Assembly (NCBI RefSeq): GCF_963576615.1
Contig: NC_088709.1
Location: 12,406,764-12,470,763, forward strand
Length of the DNA stretch: 64,000 nucleotides
Direction: 5' to 3'
Source: Watersipora subatra
Lineage: Eukaryota > Bryozoa > Gymnolaemata > Cheilostomatida > Watersiporidae
Shown here: positions 62,694 through 64,000 of the stretch, piece after piece
Numbering within the stretch: position 1 is the stretch's first letter
Layout: each line of letters starts with the position of its first letter
Notes under the pieces: model-generated
What the model was told of the DNA's origin: nothing
Database searches by the model: none
Seen by the model: only the letters and a program-made list of their open reading frames with translations
Program-made: the position numbers and the translations under genes

Positions 62694-64000
62694 GCAATGA
62701 TATGTAAGTTATAGAAACCTCTTAAATGATATATAAATAGCAGCAGCCTCCTAATTAATATATAATTCATTGCAGCCTCCTAACTGATATATAAATAGTA
62801 GCTACCAACTATATGAAATTCAAATTACAGTAAACTCTTACGTGATCTATAAGTCATAGCAGCATCCTAAATTCTATGTAACACATAGCAACCTCTGCAA
62901 TGATATGTAAGTTATAGCAACCTCCTAAATGATGTAAAAATAGCAGCAGCCTCCTAATTTATATATAATTCATTGCAGCCTACTAAATGATATATAAATA
63001 CTAGCTATCAACTATGGGAAATACAAATTATAGCAAGGTCTTAGGTGATCTATAAGTGATAGCAACATCCTAAATTATATGTAACCCATAGCAGCCTCTG
63101 CAATGATATGTAAGTTATAGAAACCTCTTAAATGATATATAAATAGCAGCAGCCTTCTAATTAATATATAATTCATTGCAGCCTCCTAACTGATATATAA
63201 ATAGTAGCTACCAACTATATGAAATTCAAATTATAGTAAACTCTAATGTGATCTATAAGTCATAGCAGCATCCTAAATTCTATGTAACTAATAGCAACCT
63301 CTGCAATGATATGTAAGTTATAGCAACCTCCTAAACGATTTAAAAATAGCAGCAGCCTCCTAATTTATATATAATTCATAGCAGCCTCCTAACTGATATA
63401 TAAATAGTACTGTAGCTACCAACTATATGAAATTCAAATTATAGCAGACTCTTAGTTGATCTATAAGTGATAGCAACATCCCAAATTATGTGTAACACAT
63501 GGCACCTCTGCAATGATATGTGAGTTATAGCAACCTCTTAAATGATATATAAATAGCAACAGCTTTCTAAGTAATATATAATTCATTAGAGCCTCCTAAC
63601 TGATATATAAATAGTAGCTACCAACTATATGAAATTCAAATTATAGTAAACTCTTATGTGATCTATAAGTCATAGCAATATTCTAAATTCTATGCAACTC
63701 ATAGCAACCTCTGCAATGATATGTAAGTTATAGCAACCTCCTAAATGATATATAAATAGCAGCAGCCTCCTAATTAATATATAATTCATAGTAGTCTTCT
63801 AACTGATATATAAATAATAGCTATCAACTATAGAAAATTCAAATTATAGCAAGGTCTTAGGTGATCTATAAGTGATAGCATCATCCTAAATTATATGTAA
63901 CTCATAGCAGCCTCTGCAATGATATGTAAGTTATAGCAACCTCCTAAATGATATATAAATATCAGCAGCCTCCTAATTAATATATAATCCATAGCAGCCT
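62694..64000. repeat. 203-bp satellite with ~50-bp subunits, running off the window
   Basis: GCAATGATATGTAAGTTATAG starts units at 62,694, 62,898, 63,100, 63,303, 63,510, 63,713 and 63,916 (spacing 202-207). Each unit is four related subunits built on GCAGCCTCCTAA plus TGATATATAAATAG. Alternating subtypes suggest a still higher order of two units. Confidence 0.95.

Overview
The window is animal (metazoan) nuclear DNA: AT-rich, with genes broken into short exons bounded by GT/AG splice sites, and packed with satellites, minisatellites and transposon remnants. No bacterial, viral or organellar gene was recognised. The species cannot be named from the sequence; an invertebrate is the best guess.

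The main content is a head-to-tail tandem array of polypeptide N-acetylgalactosaminyltransferase genes (pp-GalNAc-T/GALNT; GT27 catalytic domain plus ricin-type lectin domain), all on the minus strand. Gene A is complete by my reconstruction: 11 exons from 34,610 down to 9,390 give one uninterrupted frame of 617 codons plus stop. Its order is signal-anchor, stem, DxH and WGGEN catalytic motifs, then three lectin repeats. Gene B, to its right, has exons 4 to 12 (49,469 down to 37,376); I found no signal-anchor or stem exons for it before the window ends. Gene C, to the left, contributes only exons 1, 3 and 4 (6,805 down to 4,505); the rest lies outside the window. Exon numbers keep a place for a doubtful exon 2 that does not fit the reading frame.

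Positions 1 to about 14,770 are nearly identical to 27,829 to about 42,620, so a recent duplication with a period near 27.8 kb underlies the array. The match stops abruptly just upstream of exon 8. Exons 8 to 12 of A and B encode almost the same protein, while exon 7 differs at about 26 of 66 residues. The paralogs are therefore mosaics of a homogenised 3' half and a diverged catalytic segment.

The introns are expansion sites. Gene A intron 5 carries a 5.5-kb array of an 18-bp satellite that gene B lacks. A 13-bp array that repeats a tRNA A-box-like motif sits inside a Helitron-like element in both copies. Other VNTRs (20, 26, 42, 58 bp) are present, and several differ in copy number between the duplicates. 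Short pieces of exon-intron junctions (exons 4, 6 and 11) have themselves been duplicated inside the introns.

From 50 kb to the right end there is a promoter-like inverted repeat shared with 26.6-27.2 kb, a duplicated plus-strand Tudor-like gene fragment (one copy broken by stops), two piggyBac-like TTAA-bounded elements, a TA-flanked MITE, and a 203-bp satellite that runs off the window end.
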